A model generated the notes under the pieces. That model did no database searches and was not told the DNA's origin. It worked only from the letters and a program-made list of their open reading frames with translations. DNA of 64,000 bases from Streptomyces sp. NBC_00464. Its GTDB lineage: Bacteria; Actinomycetota; Actinomycetes; Streptomycetales; Streptomycetaceae. Positions 17,701 to 26,318 of the stretch are shown piece after piece (positions within the stretch are counted from its first letter, which is position 1; each line of letters opens with the position of its first letter). The DNA lies in the NCBI RefSeq assembly GCF_036013915.1, contig NZ_CP107899.1, positions 7,406,001-7,470,000 on the forward strand. The letters run 5' to 3'. The translations under genes were made by a program, and so were the position numbers.

Positions 17701-18099
17701 CACGATCAGCGGGAGCGCGTCGACGCGGGAGTCGTCGTAACCGTCCCGGACCAGGCCGTCGACGTTGAACAGTTGCGGGTCCAGGAGTGAGCCGACCTTG
17801 CCGATCACATCGCTCGGGTAGAAGTACGCGTCGCCGTCGATGTCCGTACGGGCCAGAACCGTGCCCGGAGCCGAGTCCGCCGCGGGCACCGCGCTGTACG
17901 ACTTCCGGCCGTCCGGTGTGGTGGTGACCGTCACCCGGTCACCCGTGATGAGCGTGACCGTGTGGTTCACCGACGCGCCGAACGCGGCGGTGGTCGGCTC
18001 CGGCACGGGCGTGGCGGTCGCCGTAGGGACAACGGCAGGCGAGCACAGGGCGGCTACGCTGACCGCCGCAACAAGTCTGGCGCGGGCAAAGGGTTTCAC
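14782..18099 (-). CDS. Secreted S8 subtilisin-family peptidase, copy 1
   Basis: 1105-aa secreted serine protease. A signal peptide (ARLVAAVSVAALCSPAVV) is followed by a propeptide with the family strand NHTVTLITGDRVTV. The triad is D229 (VAVLDTG), H261 (GHGTHV) and S437 (GTSMAAP). Fibronectin-like and beta-rich domains extend to the C-terminus. The GTG at 18099 overlaps the stop of the upstream TusA-like gene by four bases (GTGA), implying coupling. Longer in-frame starts would lie inside that gene. A promoter with the island's repeat element lies upstream of the pair. Likely degrades extracellular protein; substrate unknown. Confidence 0.88.
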   Translation of the reverse strand: MKPFARARLVAAVSVAALCSPAVVPTATATPVPEPTTAAFGASVNHTVTLITGDRVTVTTTPDGRKSYSAVPAADSAPGTVLARTDIDGDAYFYPSDVIGKVGSLLDPQLFNVDGLVRDGYDDSRVDALPLIVRRTGADRPEALASDGLMPAKRDFHALRASTAVLDKDDAAEVGDALDSKDALDGVKSIWLDGKVHADALDRNLTQIGADSAWQAGRTGKGVKVAVLDTGVDQTHADLAGRISETKDFSGSGNTLDKQGHGTHVAATVAGSGAGAAGTRSGVAPDADLIVGKVLGDDGSGSDSSVIAGMEWAVAQGAKVVNMSLGSGPTNGQDPVTQSLEALATSSGTLFVVSAGNNGPNISTVSAPSIAPHALSVAAVDFTGGTASFSSRGPSFNGTVKPEIAAPGVNIVAARAAGTNLGTVQSDPAYTALSGTSMAAPHITGAAALLSQEHPDWTPDQIKHTLMGTTTAPQSGQSLYDVGTGVVNLPAALRQTVVADTGAVDFGHLDVTDDTATRTVKLTNKGNAAVTLNLTGALAAAGSTPPDGMLELSASSVTLGAGETTDVALTVDATDTPTGTYSGALTALPDGGGQALRIPLLLDRAQSVKVTTLDRAGKPAPAQISLLNAESGASLNAEVRAEGTRDLRVPEGTYLGLATIRMTIDGIQQIAIVSADLKAGTNEIVFDARKARRWTASVEGKDTRPEFMMGNLSRTTDDGQYGIRHSMLAGGAYGAFPKDALWITPTTEAHLGKVAFNERWRLADADSDNTVGDTSVLYDAAYARTEVADNPERRLTRREIEKFAKVRTTYRGMNEKLRYQEGSTPYGTGLNGLNTSSPSYLTVPRERTEYIQAEDRTWMRFSYRNQGGVAMNYAPVNCTYKPETSTKDTWFGGPLSVRTTGQATGARLQLKVDDAVNPKGLAPQLGDFNVPQRAQSTSQLSRNGTLVAGTGAMIDKTFADADKASYELRRTYTSAGIFPMGGEATSKWTFTAGGTGETATPVNLLNVSFDAPLNNLNQARAGLPLLVKADVTGAVDGLRKVRAWVTSDNGATWKQVVILGHDGEYRFLAPHTALKPGGFLGVRVTAEDKHGNTVDSALPRAIPVS

Positions 18100-18428
18100 G
18101 GGGACTCCGGCTTCGGGACGGGGAACGGTGTCGGTGTGCCGTGCACGGGGGGCGGCGGCAGCTTGATGCGGTACGCACTCACATCGCGCGTCTCCTCCTC
18201 GGCGAGCAGAGTGGAACCGGTGAGCCGGCACCACTCCCGTACGGAGGAGCGGACCTGAGGGTTGGCACTGTGCAGTTCCAGCACGCTGCCGAGTGGCAGC
18301 TCGCACCGGCGCCGCTCCAGCAGACCGAGGATCCGTGACCACGGTTCGCCGCCTGCGTCCACGACGGCACGGACCGAGTCATCCGGACCTGTCGCGTCGG
18401 ACGACGCGGCGGGCGAGGCAGCACTCAT
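18096..18428 (-). CDS. TusA/SirA-like small protein without the CPxP cysteine
   Basis: 110-aa cytoplasmic protein. The central part (DAGGEPWSRILGLLE...LPLGSVLELHS, NPQVRSSVREWCRLTGSTL, AYRIKL) follows the TusA-like fold pattern DA.G..CP.P......l..pG..l.v...dp....di..wc...gh. The catalytic CPxP cysteine is replaced (GEPW). The ATG at 18428 has GAGGA 8-12 bases upstream; a GTG at 18464 is an alternative. Its stop overlaps the protease start, so the two are translated together. A role in protease expression or cysteine chemistry can only be guessed. Confidence 0.6.
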   Translation of the reverse strand: MSAASPAASSDATGPDDSVRAVVDAGGEPWSRILGLLERRRCELPLGSVLELHSANPQVRSSVREWCRLTGSTLLAEEETRDVSAYRIKLPPPPVHGTPTPFPVPKPESP

Positions 18429-18488
18429 GGGCAGTTCATCCTCGGCGGGCGGGAGCGGGTACACACCCCGCGGGTCGGGGTTGCCCAG

Positions 18489-18521
18489 ACCGTAGGCAAC
18501 GCCCGTTACCCGCGAATTACC
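18489..18521 (-). promoter_or_regulatory. Island promoter element driving TusA-like/S8 copy 1
   Basis: Read on the minus strand: GGTAAT-TCGCG-GGTAAC, then 10 bases, then TACGGT. The two 6-mers are 11 bp apart, and TACGGT fits a -10 (TANNNT). The same arrangement occurs at 18577, 29030 and 33267. Confidence 0.7.
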
Positions 18522-18576
18522 GCTCGGAGCGGCACCTCAGCACCGGGTACGGCCTTGACGCCGGGCACTTGGTCAT

Positions 18577-18609
18577 GGCAACGCCCGGGTAACGGGTGTG
18601 GTCTAGCGT
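18577..18609 (+). promoter_or_regulatory. Island promoter element driving the TrmB/LuxR-like regulator 1
   Basis: GGCAAC-GCCCG-GGTAAC, then 10 bases, then TAGCGT (-10). It lies 43 bases before the regulator start and divergent from the element at 18489-18521. Confidence 0.68.
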
Positions 18610-18651
18610 CCGCTGCCCGAGGAGAAACACGGCAGGGAACCGGGGTGGGAG

Positions 18652-19662
18652 ATGCGGCGCGCACGACGCCGGAGCAAGGAGACCTCAGATGTCGGACTCG
18701 CAGCCCTGGGGGTGACCATGGCCGACGAGGAGCTCTACCGGCACCTGCTGCGCTCCGGCCCGGCGTCCGTCGAGGAGCTGGCCGATGCGCTGCTGGAGCC
18801 GCACGCGGAAGTGGCGCGGCAGACCGAGGCGTTGGCTGCACTGCAGCTGGTTGCCCTGACCGCCGGCGAGCCTGAGCGGTGGGTGGCCGCGGCTCCCGAC
18901 GTGGCGGTCGAGCGGCTCATGGAGTGCCGCCAGCGGGAGCTGAACCGGGCCCGCAGTGGTCTGGCCCGGCTCATGGGCGAGTACAGGTCGGGCCACCGGA
19001 CGGGTGCGGTGGAAGGTCCGGTCGAGGTGGTCGAGGGCGCGGAGCGATGCAGGCGCCGGTACGCGGAGACCGTGGCGAACACCGCCCGCGAACTCCTCGT
19101 GCTCAGCAGACCGCCGTTCGTCATCCACGGTGGTGTCTCCCTCGATGTCCTGAGCATTCTCGACCGGAACGTCCGCTGCCGGTCGATCTACGACCGGCGC
19201 GCCCTGGACCTGCCGCACTCGGTCGCCGACATAAGTTCCTACCAGGCCGCGGGCGAGCAGGTACGCGTCGTCGACGAACTCCCCTTGAAGCTGCTGATCT
19301 CGGACCGGACGACGGCGCTTCTCCCCGGCGGCGACGACCGGCCCGGCGAGTGGTTCGTGGTCTCCGGCAGCACGCTCGTGGAAGGTCTGGTGTCGTTGTT
19401 CGAGCTGCTGTGGGAACGCAGCGTCCCGCTCGTCCCGGTGGAGGCCGAGACCGACGTGACGGAGGCCGGACTGCCGTCGTCCGACATCCAACTGCTCGGC
19501 CTGCTGTTCGCCGGGCTCACGGACGCGGCGATCGCCCGCCAGCTCAGTACGAGCGTGCGCACCGTGCAGCGCCGCCTGACCCGCCTGATGGAGCGTGCGG
19601 GGGTGGGGAACCGCGCACAGCTCGCCTGGCACGCGGCGCGCGGCGGGTGGCTCACCCCTTAG
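18652..19662 (+). CDS. TrmB/LuxR-type transcriptional regulator 1
   Basis: 336-aa cytoplasmic regulator. The N-terminal winged helix resembles TrmB (LAALGVTMADEELYRHLLRSGP, then SVEELADALLEP). A middle domain has the RSIYDRRAL...LPLKLLISD pattern, and there is a C-terminal LuxR-type HTH (QLLGLLFAGLTDAAIARQLS, TSVRTVQRRLTRLMERAG). It is a paralogue of the gene at 35163-36173, with the same length and plan. The ATG at 18652 keeps the conserved LAALGV start; the ATG at 18718 would cut into it. It is divergent from the TusA/S8 pair, sharing a promoter region with two copies of the repeat element. Probably controls that protease and is itself in the regulon. Confidence 0.85.
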   Translation: MRRARRRSKETSDVGLAALGVTMADEELYRHLLRSGPASVEELADALLEPHAEVARQTEALAALQLVALTAGEPERWVAAAPDVAVERLMECRQRELNRARSGLARLMGEYRSGHRTGAVEGPVEVVEGAERCRRRYAETVANTARELLVLSRPPFVIHGGVSLDVLSILDRNVRCRSIYDRRALDLPHSVADISSYQAAGEQVRVVDELPLKLLISDRTTALLPGGDDRPGEWFVVSGSTLVEGLVSLFELLWERSVPLVPVEAETDVTEAGLPSSDIQLLGLLFAGLTDAAIARQLSTSVRTVQRRLTRLMERAGVGNRAQLAWHAARGGWLTP

Positions 19663-19753
19663 AAGCCACCTCCGCCATGAACGACAGCTACCGAACCAGC
19701 CAAATGAGCCGTCTTCCAAGGCCCTGCCCTGGGGGTGTTCGGGAGGTCGTGGG

Positions 19754-20218
19754 TCAGCCGGTCGGCTGTTGCGGACTGTCGGGATCACCGGCCGAGTTGT
19801 AGCGGAGCAGGTGCGTGGCGAAGAGGGCGAGGTCCTCGGCCGTCCAGTCCGCGAGCCGCTCCTGGTAGGCGGCGCGTCGGCTGGCCTGGGTCGAGGCGAG
19901 TGCCTGGGTGCCGGACTCGGTGGGATGAAGCACCTGGATGCGGTGATCGCCCGGATCCGCATGGCGCTCGACCAGGCCCAGTTTCTCCAGGGTGCCGAGC
20001 TGCCGGCTGACAGTGGACTTGTCGAGCATGTAGTGCGCCGCCAGATCCGTGGCGCGGCAGCCGTGCTGGTCGTCGATGTGCGCCAGCAAGGTGTACGACA
20101 CCAGGGGCAGCTCGGGATGGAGCCTGGCCGCGGCGGCGCGCGCCCTGCGGGCGAAGGCGGTCAGTTCGCGCTGGATGACGTCCAGCGACTCTTCGCGTTC
20201 TCCGGGGGTGCCTGGCAT
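19754..20218 (-). CDS. MarR family transcriptional regulator
   Basis: 154-aa winged-helix repressor. The recognition-helix region is CRATDLAAHYMLDKSTVSRQ and the wing is LVERHADPGDHRIQVLHPT, with the DxR motif seen as DHR. It is divergent from the membrane protein at 20306. A perfect palindrome lies in the 87-base gap, the classic MarR arrangement of autorepression plus control of a neighbouring transport gene. Confidence 0.9.
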   Translation of the reverse strand: MPGTPGEREESLDVIQRELTAFARRARAAAARLHPELPLVSYTLLAHIDDQHGCRATDLAAHYMLDKSTVSRQLGTLEKLGLVERHADPGDHRIQVLHPTESGTQALASTQASRRAAYQERLADWTAEDLALFATHLLRYNSAGDPDSPQQPTG

Positions 20219-20239
20219 GCGTCGCCTTCCTCGAGTTCA

Positions 20240-20254
20240 GTTGTATAGTACAAC
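20240..20254. promoter_or_regulatory. Palindromic MarR operator
   Basis: GTTGTA-TAG-TACAAC, a perfect 6-bp inverted repeat in the gap between the divergent MarR and membrane-protein genes. A partial second copy, GTTGTAAAAGCCAAC, follows at 20264-20278. Confidence 0.75.
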
Positions 20255-20305
20255 GGAATGTGAGTTGTAAAAGCCAACCATCTGTCGATCGTCTGGAGAG
20301 TTCCG

Positions 20306-21388
20306 ATGTCCACAGGCCCGAGCACCGCTGCCGGCTCCACTTCCGCCGCCCTGCGTCATGTGCTGAGCCACCTCGTCACGCCACTGCTGATGTGTGTGGG
20401 CATGGGGCTCGCCTACCTCGGGGCGTTCCACGCCCCGGAACCGCACGATCTGCGGGTGGACGTGGTCGGCTCGGGACCGAGTGCGCAGGTGCTGGCGCAG
20501 ACCCTCCAGGACAAGGGGCACGGAGCGCTGAGCGTCCGTACGGTCGCGGACCGGGCCGCGGCGGTCGACCACCTGAGGACGCAGGACAGCTACGGCGCCT
20601 ATGTGCCGGGCCGGAGCCCCGAACTGCTGGTGGCCACGGCGTCCTCCGACACCAGCGCGACCGTGGTGGAGAAGGTCTTCACAGAGGTGGCGGCGGGACA
20701 GGGCGCTCCGCTGAAGGTCACGGACACGGCACCCACCGCGGACGGTGACCCGACCGGGCAGGGGATCTTCTTCCTGCTCGTCGCGGTGAGCATCGGCTCG
20801 TACGCCTCCGTCGCCGTGATCGGCGGAGCCGGCGGGGTGCTGCCCCTGCGGATCCGGGCGGCGCTGGCCGTTGCCGCCTCGCTGGTGGTGAGCGTGATCG
20901 GGGCGGTGTTCGCCGGCCCGCTCTTCGGCCTCGTCGATCACGGGCTCGGGGGGCTGTGGGCGATGGCGTGGCTCTACGCGGCAGGCATTCTGCTGATCGG
21001 TGTCGGGCTGCACACCTTCCTCAAGCGGTGGACCACGCTCGGCGTCATGGTGTTGTTCGTCATGCTGAACTTCACCAGCTCCGGCGGCATCTTCCGGCCC
21101 GAGATGCAGCCGGGGTTCTTCGGCGCGCTGCACGCGTTCTGGAACGGAGCGGGCTTCGTCGAAGGTGTTCGCAGTCATGTGTACTTCGGCGGGCACGCGC
21201 TCGGCGGACATCTGCTGGTGCTCGCCCTCTGGTTCGTGGCCGGCATCGTGGCGATGGCGCTGGCGGGTCTGGCCGAGCGGAAGCGGCGGGGCGCCGGGAC
21301 GGTCGCCGCGCCGTCGGCGGGAGAACTGCTTGGGGTACAGGCCGGCGCGGAGACAGAAGAGGAGATCGAGGAGGCGGTGGCCGTCTGA
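20306..21388 (+). CDS. ABC-2/YhgE-like membrane protein
   Basis: 360-aa membrane protein. One N-terminal helix (LVTPLLMCVGMGLAYLGAF) is followed by an outside domain of about 120 residues and five C-terminal helices starting at GIFFLLVAVSIGSYASVAVI. This is the plan of DUF3533/YhgE-type ABC-2 permease-like proteins, often efflux or secretion related. It is divergently transcribed from a MarR repressor, suggesting induction by a small hydrophobic compound. No ATPase is adjacent. It appears unrelated to the protease genes on either side. Confidence 0.7.
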   Translation: MSTGPSTAAGSTSAALRHVLSHLVTPLLMCVGMGLAYLGAFHAPEPHDLRVDVVGSGPSAQVLAQTLQDKGHGALSVRTVADRAAAVDHLRTQDSYGAYVPGRSPELLVATASSDTSATVVEKVFTEVAAGQGAPLKVTDTAPTADGDPTGQGIFFLLVAVSIGSYASVAVIGGAGGVLPLRIRAALAVAASLVVSVIGAVFAGPLFGLVDHGLGGLWAMAWLYAAGILLIGVGLHTFLKRWTTLGVMVLFVMLNFTSSGGIFRPEMQPGFFGALHAFWNGAGFVEGVRSHVYFGGHALGGHLLVLALWFVAGIVAMALAGLAERKRRGAGTVAAPSAGELLGVQAGAETEEEIEEAVAV

Positions 21389-21582
21389 TGCGGCCGCCTG
21401 CCCGAGTCGTCTGACGAGGCCGTCCAACCAGGGCCTTGGCCGGGCCGGACGGTGGGGTTCTCGGCCTGGTCGGGATGCGGGGCGGGCGTTGCCCCCAGGC
21501 GTCCCGGTCGGTTGTTCAGTTGTCCCCGGGGCCAGACGGATATCGGCGGACGGCGGCACCGTCATCGGCAGTTGATGCTGGA

Positions 21583-21989
21583 TCGATTTGCTCACCGAGC
21601 GAACCGGTCTGCCCCTGTCCGTCGCAATCCCGGGGGCCAGCCTGCACGACAGCCAGGCTCTGATCCCGCTGGTGCAAGGATTACCTCCGATCCGCTCGCG
21701 CCGCGGACCGCGGTGCCGCAAGCCCGCAAAGCTCCACGCGGACCAGGGCTACGAGTGCTCCTGCCTGCGGCGATGGTTACGTCAGCGTGGCATTCCGCAA
21801 CGCATCGCACCCAAGGGAATCGAGCTGTCACAGCGACTGGGACGCCACCGCTGTACCGTCGAACGCACCATGTCGTGGCTCGCCGGCTGTCGCCGTCTCC
21901 GCCGCCGCTACGAGCGCAAAGCCAAGCACTTCCTCGCCTTCCCAAGCATCGCCTGCACCCTCATCTGCTACCGCAGACTCCCCAAATGA
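21583..21989 (+). pseudogene. IS5-family transposase, C-terminal fragment
   Basis: About 134 residues of the C-terminal half of an IS5-type transposase: LLTERTGLPLSVAIPGASLH, then DSQALIPLV, a mid-domain LHADQGYE and the ending GRHRCTVERTMSWLAGCRRL with the catalytic Glu. The N-terminal half, including the first Asp, is missing and no flanking inverted repeats were found. It is an old, immobile remnant that marks past insertion between the MarR pair and the protease genes. Confidence 0.85.
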
Positions 21990-22007
21990 GATGGACCCGT
22001 CACGCGA

Positions 22008-22043
22008 GAGGGCCGTCGCCCGCATCAGCGGGCGACGGCCCTC
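22008..22043. terminator. 16-bp perfect hairpin, bidirectional terminator
   Basis: Arms GAGGGCCGTCGCCCGC and GCGGGCGACGGCCCTC with loop ATCA lie between the IS5 fragment and the convergent protease, followed by CCTTTC. Confidence 0.8.
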
Positions 22044-22075
22044 CCTTTCACCGTGCGTCGCGGGTTCACGCACGA

Positions 22076-22113
22076 GGGCCGGACTCCGGTGTACTTCACC
22101 GTGAGTCCGGCCC
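22076..22113 (-). terminator. Hairpin after S8 copy 2
   Basis: GGGCCGGACTC-CGGTG...CACCG-T-GAGTCCGGCCC: 16 paired bases with a single bulge and a 5-base loop, 50 bases after the protease stop. Confidence 0.75.
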
Positions 22114-22162
22114 CGTTCACGGCCGCGCGTTGCCGCCGGCCGGCCCCGGCGTTCTGTTCACG

Positions 22163-25100
22163 TCACTTCGCGACGCGCACCGCGTTGATGACGGTCTGCT
22201 CGATGCGACTGCCCGCGGCGTTCTCCCCCTTCACGCGGAGGGAGACCGAAGCGGCCCCCTTCGGAGCCCTCAGCTGCACTGCCGCCGCCCGTGAGGTCGT
22301 CTGCGAGGCCGCGCGGTGCCAGGTCTTCCCACCGTCGTACGAGACCTCGACCGACGCGGACCTGAGCGGCGACCGCGAACCGTCGCCGCTGCGGAAGGAG
22401 ACGGTGAGCTTGTGTGCCGCCAGTGGCTTGACCGAGCTGTCGAGCGCTACTCCCCGGAGGTCGTAGTCGGCGTGGAGCAGGGGAAGCGTGTGCCAGTCGA
22501 CGCCCTCCGGTTGCGCGGAGTCGAAGGTCCACGCGGTGTGCGTCTCCGTGCTGGTCTGCCACCACGCCTGGGTCCGCTTCGCGTCGAGCTCGAAACGGTA
22601 CCGGGACTTCTGCGCCGGCAGTCCGGTGATCGTCGCGAACGGGTAGGGCGCGGTACCGATCAGCGTACCGTCGCGGTAGACGCGGAACTCGTCCACATCG
22701 CCCTCCGCCATGGAGCTGCCCTCGTAGAAGTGCCCGTCCGGCGAGGCCCACACCGGGATCTGGACGACCATCTCCTCACTGTTCCGCGACGGCGTCATGC
22801 CGGTCCCGGGGGCGTAGACGTCGACGGGCGACGTCGGACGTTGTACCGGCTTGAACCACTCCTCCGAAACCTCCTTGCCCGGTGTGTACGGCCGCAGCAT
22901 GGAGACCATGGAGGCGCCGTTGCCCGGCAGGACGAGGCGCTGCCACTTGGCGTTGTCGGTGTTCACGTACACGTGCTGCGTCGTGCCGAACGCCATGTCG
23001 GCGAACGCCCCCGCACCGCGCTGCGAGACGGTGCTGTATCCGAGCCAGCCGTCCTGGTTGTTGCGGATGTCGTCGGGGTTCGCGGCCGGCGAGTAGGTCT
23101 TGACCGCGATGTCGGCGAACGTGCGCCGGTCGGGGTCGAAGGTCTGGTCGGCGGCGATGCCGTCGTCCTCACCGCGCACCAGACCGTAGAGGTACGACGG
23201 GTTCTTCTCGACGGTGAGCTGGACACGGACCGGGCCCCGAGTGAGGGCCTGGGCCAGCAGGTCGCCCCGGCTCTTCGGGACGCCGAAGACGGGCACCGGG
23301 GCGGGGATCGAACCAGGGAGGCGTTCGTCGGCCGAGTTGACCACCATGATCGCGGCGGCGCCGGCCTCGACCAGGTGCGGCAGGACCGTGTACACGTCGG
23401 CGGTCCGCCGCACCATCGCCAGCTTGCCCTTGACGTCGACGGCCGCGAGCTCGGCGGCCGATCCGGTGCCTACGTCGGCGACGGTCAGGCGGCGCTTGCC
23501 GTCGAAGCGGCCCGAGAAGCTGAACGACTCGGCCTGCAGGTCCATGTCGTCGCGCAACTGCGCCTTGGCGATGATCGGAGGGCTCTGCAGGATCCAGTTG
23601 ACGTTCGTCCCGAACGTGCCGTCCTTGGGCTTGGCGCTCGGCAGGGCCCACTGGTGGCCACCGGCGCGGCCGAGCACGAAGGTGGAGGAGGCGCCGGTGG
23701 ACTGCTCTTCGGACCGGCGGCCCACGGAGAGGATCAGGCTGCGCAGTTCGCTGCGCTGGGGTGTCTCCGCCTTGATGGGTCGGGCTTTGCGGCCGTCGGC
23801 GGAGACGGCGACGTCCTGCTCGCCCACCTCGATGTCGGGAATCCCGAAAGTGACGAAGTCGCTGTCCTTACGGAGGTGGCCGAAGATCGTGTATCGCCCC
23901 GGCTTGACGTGTGCCGTGGCCACACCGTCGGCTCCCACCCGAAGGAACGCCGGCGGGCCCGAGTTGGTGAGATCGCGCAGCGTGACGACGCTGGCGCCGG
24001 TCGCGGGAGTTCCGTCAGGCATCAGCCCTGTCAGCGTCACCTTCACCGTGGGCTGTTCGCGGTTCAGCGCCACGGTCGCGTGTGCGGTGACGCCCTCTCC
24101 GGTCGCGGTGATGGTGCCCGTGTACGTGCCGTAGGCGGTGGCGAGGTCGGGGGTCATGGTGACGTCCACGTCGGCGCTGCCGCCTGCGGGAACGGTCACG
24201 GTCTTGGCGCCCAGGGTCAGCGCGTCGGCGTCCACGGAGCCCGAGCCCGCGTCGAGCGTGAGGTCCGACGTCAGTGCGAGGGTCACCTCCCGGTCGGCGG
24301 TGTTGTGGAACGTGACCTTGCGGGTGCTCGGGGCCGCGGAGTCATGGCCGGTGACGGTGCCGAAGGACGCGTTGGTGGCCCAGACGGTCTCGTCCAGAGC
24401 GGCCGGGATGTCGACGCGCCCCGAGCCCTCGGCGAAGGCTCCGCCCGCCAGTGTCTTCGCGCTCGACATCAACGCGCCCTTGAGGTCGGCGGCTTTCCAC
24501 TCGGGGTGGGCCTGGGCGAGGATGGCGGCGGCTCCGGCCACGTGCGGGGTGGCCATCGACGTACCGCTGGCGGTGGTGTACCGGTCGCTGACGGGCGTAC
24601 CCATGGTGGTTCCGGCCGCCCGCGCCGCGACGATGTCGACTCCGGGGGCTGCGATGTCGGGCTTGAGTGCGTTGTCCCCGAAGCGCGGGCCCCGGCTGGA
24701 GAACGAGGCGAGCTGGTCCTGCTTGTCGACGGCGGCGACGGTCAGCGCCGCATCGGCGGAGCCGGGCGATCCGATCGTGGTCTGGTCGGGGCCGGTGTTG
24801 CCGGCCGCGATCACGAACAGCGTGCCCGTCTCGGCGGTGAGCTCGTCCACGGCGGCACTGAGCGGATCGGTGCCGTCGGAGGGCTCGTCGGAGCCCAGGC
24901 TCATGCTGACGACCCTGGCGCCGCTGTGCGCGGCCCACTCCATGCCGGCGAGGACCATTGAGTCGGTGCCCGACCCCTTGTCGTTCAGGACCTTTCCGAC
25001 GAGCAGCTCCGCACCCGGCGCGACGCCCTTTTCCTTTCCTTCGGAGGCGGCTCCCGAGCCGATGATCGTGGACGCGACGTGTGTGCCGTGACCGTGGTGG

Positions 25101-25873
25101 TCGACCGCGTCGTCGGCGTCGCTGAAGTTTCGGGCCTCGCTGACCCGTCCTGCCAGGTCGGGATGGGTCTGGTCCACCCCGGTGTCCAGCACGGCGACCT
25201 TGACCCCGGTGCCGTCCTTGCCCGCCGCCCAGGCCTCGGGAGCGCCGATCTGCGCAACGCTGTCGGCCAGGGTGGCCTTCACCTTGCCGTCCAGCCAGAC
25301 CTTCTCGACGCCGGTGGCAAGCTTCTTGGCCGAGGCGCCCTTCTGCTTCGACCGCAGCCCGGACCAGAACGTACCGGTGTGGCCCGGTGCGACGTGTGTC
25401 GCGGCCGACTTCAGCGCGCGCAGCTTGTGCACCTTCCCGGCACCCTGCGGGAGCGGCACGTCCGCTGTGCTGCCCTGGACGATCAGCGGCAGTTCGGCGC
25501 CGTTGTCGTAGCCCTGCGCGATCAGCGCGTCGATGTCGAACAGGCGGGGGTCGAGGCTTCCGGCGTCGAGGAGCGGGCGCACCTCGTCGGGGATCACGGT
25601 GATCTGGTTACCGGTCTGGTCGATGCGCGCGATGCCGTCGGGGCTGTCCGCGTCGGGCTTGAAGGACACGATCTGTTCGGCGCCGGTGCCGGTGACCACG
25701 ACGGTGTCACCGGTGATGAGACGGACGGTGTGGATGGCCGTCGACGTCGAGGGGCTCAGGGCGCTCACCCCGGGTTCTCGCGCAGAGTCGGCTCCGAGGG
25801 CGGCGGGCGCCGTGGTGCCTATCAGCGCGGCGAGCGCGACGGCTGTCGATGCTCTGAGTATGGGTCGGTGCAT
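22163..25873 (-). CDS. Secreted S8 subtilisin-family peptidase, copy 2
   Basis: 1236-aa secreted protease. The signal peptide is RASTAVALAALIGTTAPAAL, and the propeptide strand is HTVRLITGDTVVVTG. The triad is D230 (VAVLDTG), H262 (GHGTHV) and S439 (GTSMATPHVAG). A protease-associated-type insert is suggested around VDVKGKLAMVRRTADVYTVL, and C-terminal beta domains follow. The ATG at 25873 is chosen because it has AGGAG 11 bases upstream and begins a signal peptide; upstream codons in the same frame are not signal-like. The rearranged pseudogene at 13850-14543 is its closest relative here. Its upstream region lacks the GGTAAC repeat element found at other island promoters. Confidence 0.9.
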   Translation of the reverse strand: MHRPILRASTAVALAALIGTTAPAALGADSAREPGVSALSPSTSTAIHTVRLITGDTVVVTGTGAEQIVSFKPDADSPDGIARIDQTGNQITVIPDEVRPLLDAGSLDPRLFDIDALIAQGYDNGAELPLIVQGSTADVPLPQGAGKVHKLRALKSAATHVAPGHTGTFWSGLRSKQKGASAKKLATGVEKVWLDGKVKATLADSVAQIGAPEAWAAGKDGTGVKVAVLDTGVDQTHPDLAGRVSEARNFSDADDAVDHHGHGTHVASTIIGSGAASEGKEKGVAPGAELLVGKVLNDKGSGTDSMVLAGMEWAAHSGARVVSMSLGSDEPSDGTDPLSAAVDELTAETGTLFVIAAGNTGPDQTTIGSPGSADAALTVAAVDKQDQLASFSSRGPRFGDNALKPDIAAPGVDIVAARAAGTTMGTPVSDRYTTASGTSMATPHVAGAAAILAQAHPEWKAADLKGALMSSAKTLAGGAFAEGSGRVDIPAALDETVWATNASFGTVTGHDSAAPSTRKVTFHNTADREVTLALTSDLTLDAGSGSVDADALTLGAKTVTVPAGGSADVDVTMTPDLATAYGTYTGTITATGEGVTAHATVALNREQPTVKVTLTGLMPDGTPATGASVVTLRDLTNSGPPAFLRVGADGVATAHVKPGRYTIFGHLRKDSDFVTFGIPDIEVGEQDVAVSADGRKARPIKAETPQRSELRSLILSVGRRSEEQSTGASSTFVLGRAGGHQWALPSAKPKDGTFGTNVNWILQSPPIIAKAQLRDDMDLQAESFSFSGRFDGKRRLTVADVGTGSAAELAAVDVKGKLAMVRRTADVYTVLPHLVEAGAAAIMVVNSADERLPGSIPAPVPVFGVPKSRGDLLAQALTRGPVRVQLTVEKNPSYLYGLVRGEDDGIAADQTFDPDRRTFADIAVKTYSPAANPDDIRNNQDGWLGYSTVSQRGAGAFADMAFGTTQHVYVNTDNAKWQRLVLPGNGASMVSMLRPYTPGKEVSEEWFKPVQRPTSPVDVYAPGTGMTPSRNSEEMVVQIPVWASPDGHFYEGSSMAEGDVDEFRVYRDGTLIGTAPYPFATITGLPAQKSRYRFELDAKRTQAWWQTSTETHTAWTFDSAQPEGVDWHTLPLLHADYDLRGVALDSSVKPLAAHKLTVSFRSGDGSRSPLRSASVEVSYDGGKTWHRAASQTTSRAAAVQLRAPKGAASVSLRVKGENAAGSRIEQTVINAVRVAK

Positions 25874-26318
25874 GGCAGTGATGTCTCCTGTAGGAAAGAG
25901 TGGCCGGGGCCGCACACCCACTGCGGGGCACGGCCTCGGACGGTCGTCGGGAAGCGAATCGCTCACGCCTGTGGGTCGGGCGAGGTCATGCAGGTGAATG
26001 CGCGGTGCGGTTCGCCGTGCGCACGCACGTGGCGAGGGCCGCTCAACGACCCCGGATCGCAGCCGATGTGGCGGCTGATCCGGGAGGAACGGTTCCAGTT
26101 CGGCGCCGCTCCGTACAGACATTCCGCTGGCACGTCGGCGTCAGTGACCTCAACACGCCACCTGATGCGCTTCTGCTCAGGTCCACGGGCTCTCGCGTCC
26201 CGGCGGCTACCCGCGAACCCTGCGTACTGGCGACAGCGAGGGTTCTCAGCATCATTCGGCCGCCGGCTGGGATGTACGGCCGTGGGCCAGGCCTGTGGAG
26301 TCCACGGCCGCGGTGTCG
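25874..26318. other. Intergenic region, no gene seen
   Basis: This 445-base stretch between S8 copy 2 and the M4 gene holds the leader and promoter of S8 copy 2. Open frames here lack ribosome sites and protein-like composition. A 9-bp stem with a 16-base loop (26277-26310, CGGCCGTGG/CCACGGCCG) just past the M4 stop may be its terminator. Confidence 0.6.

Noticed and set aside
22316..24961. 881-aa plus-strand open frame opposite S8 copy 2
   Set aside because: Antisense shadow of a protease with an intact triad.
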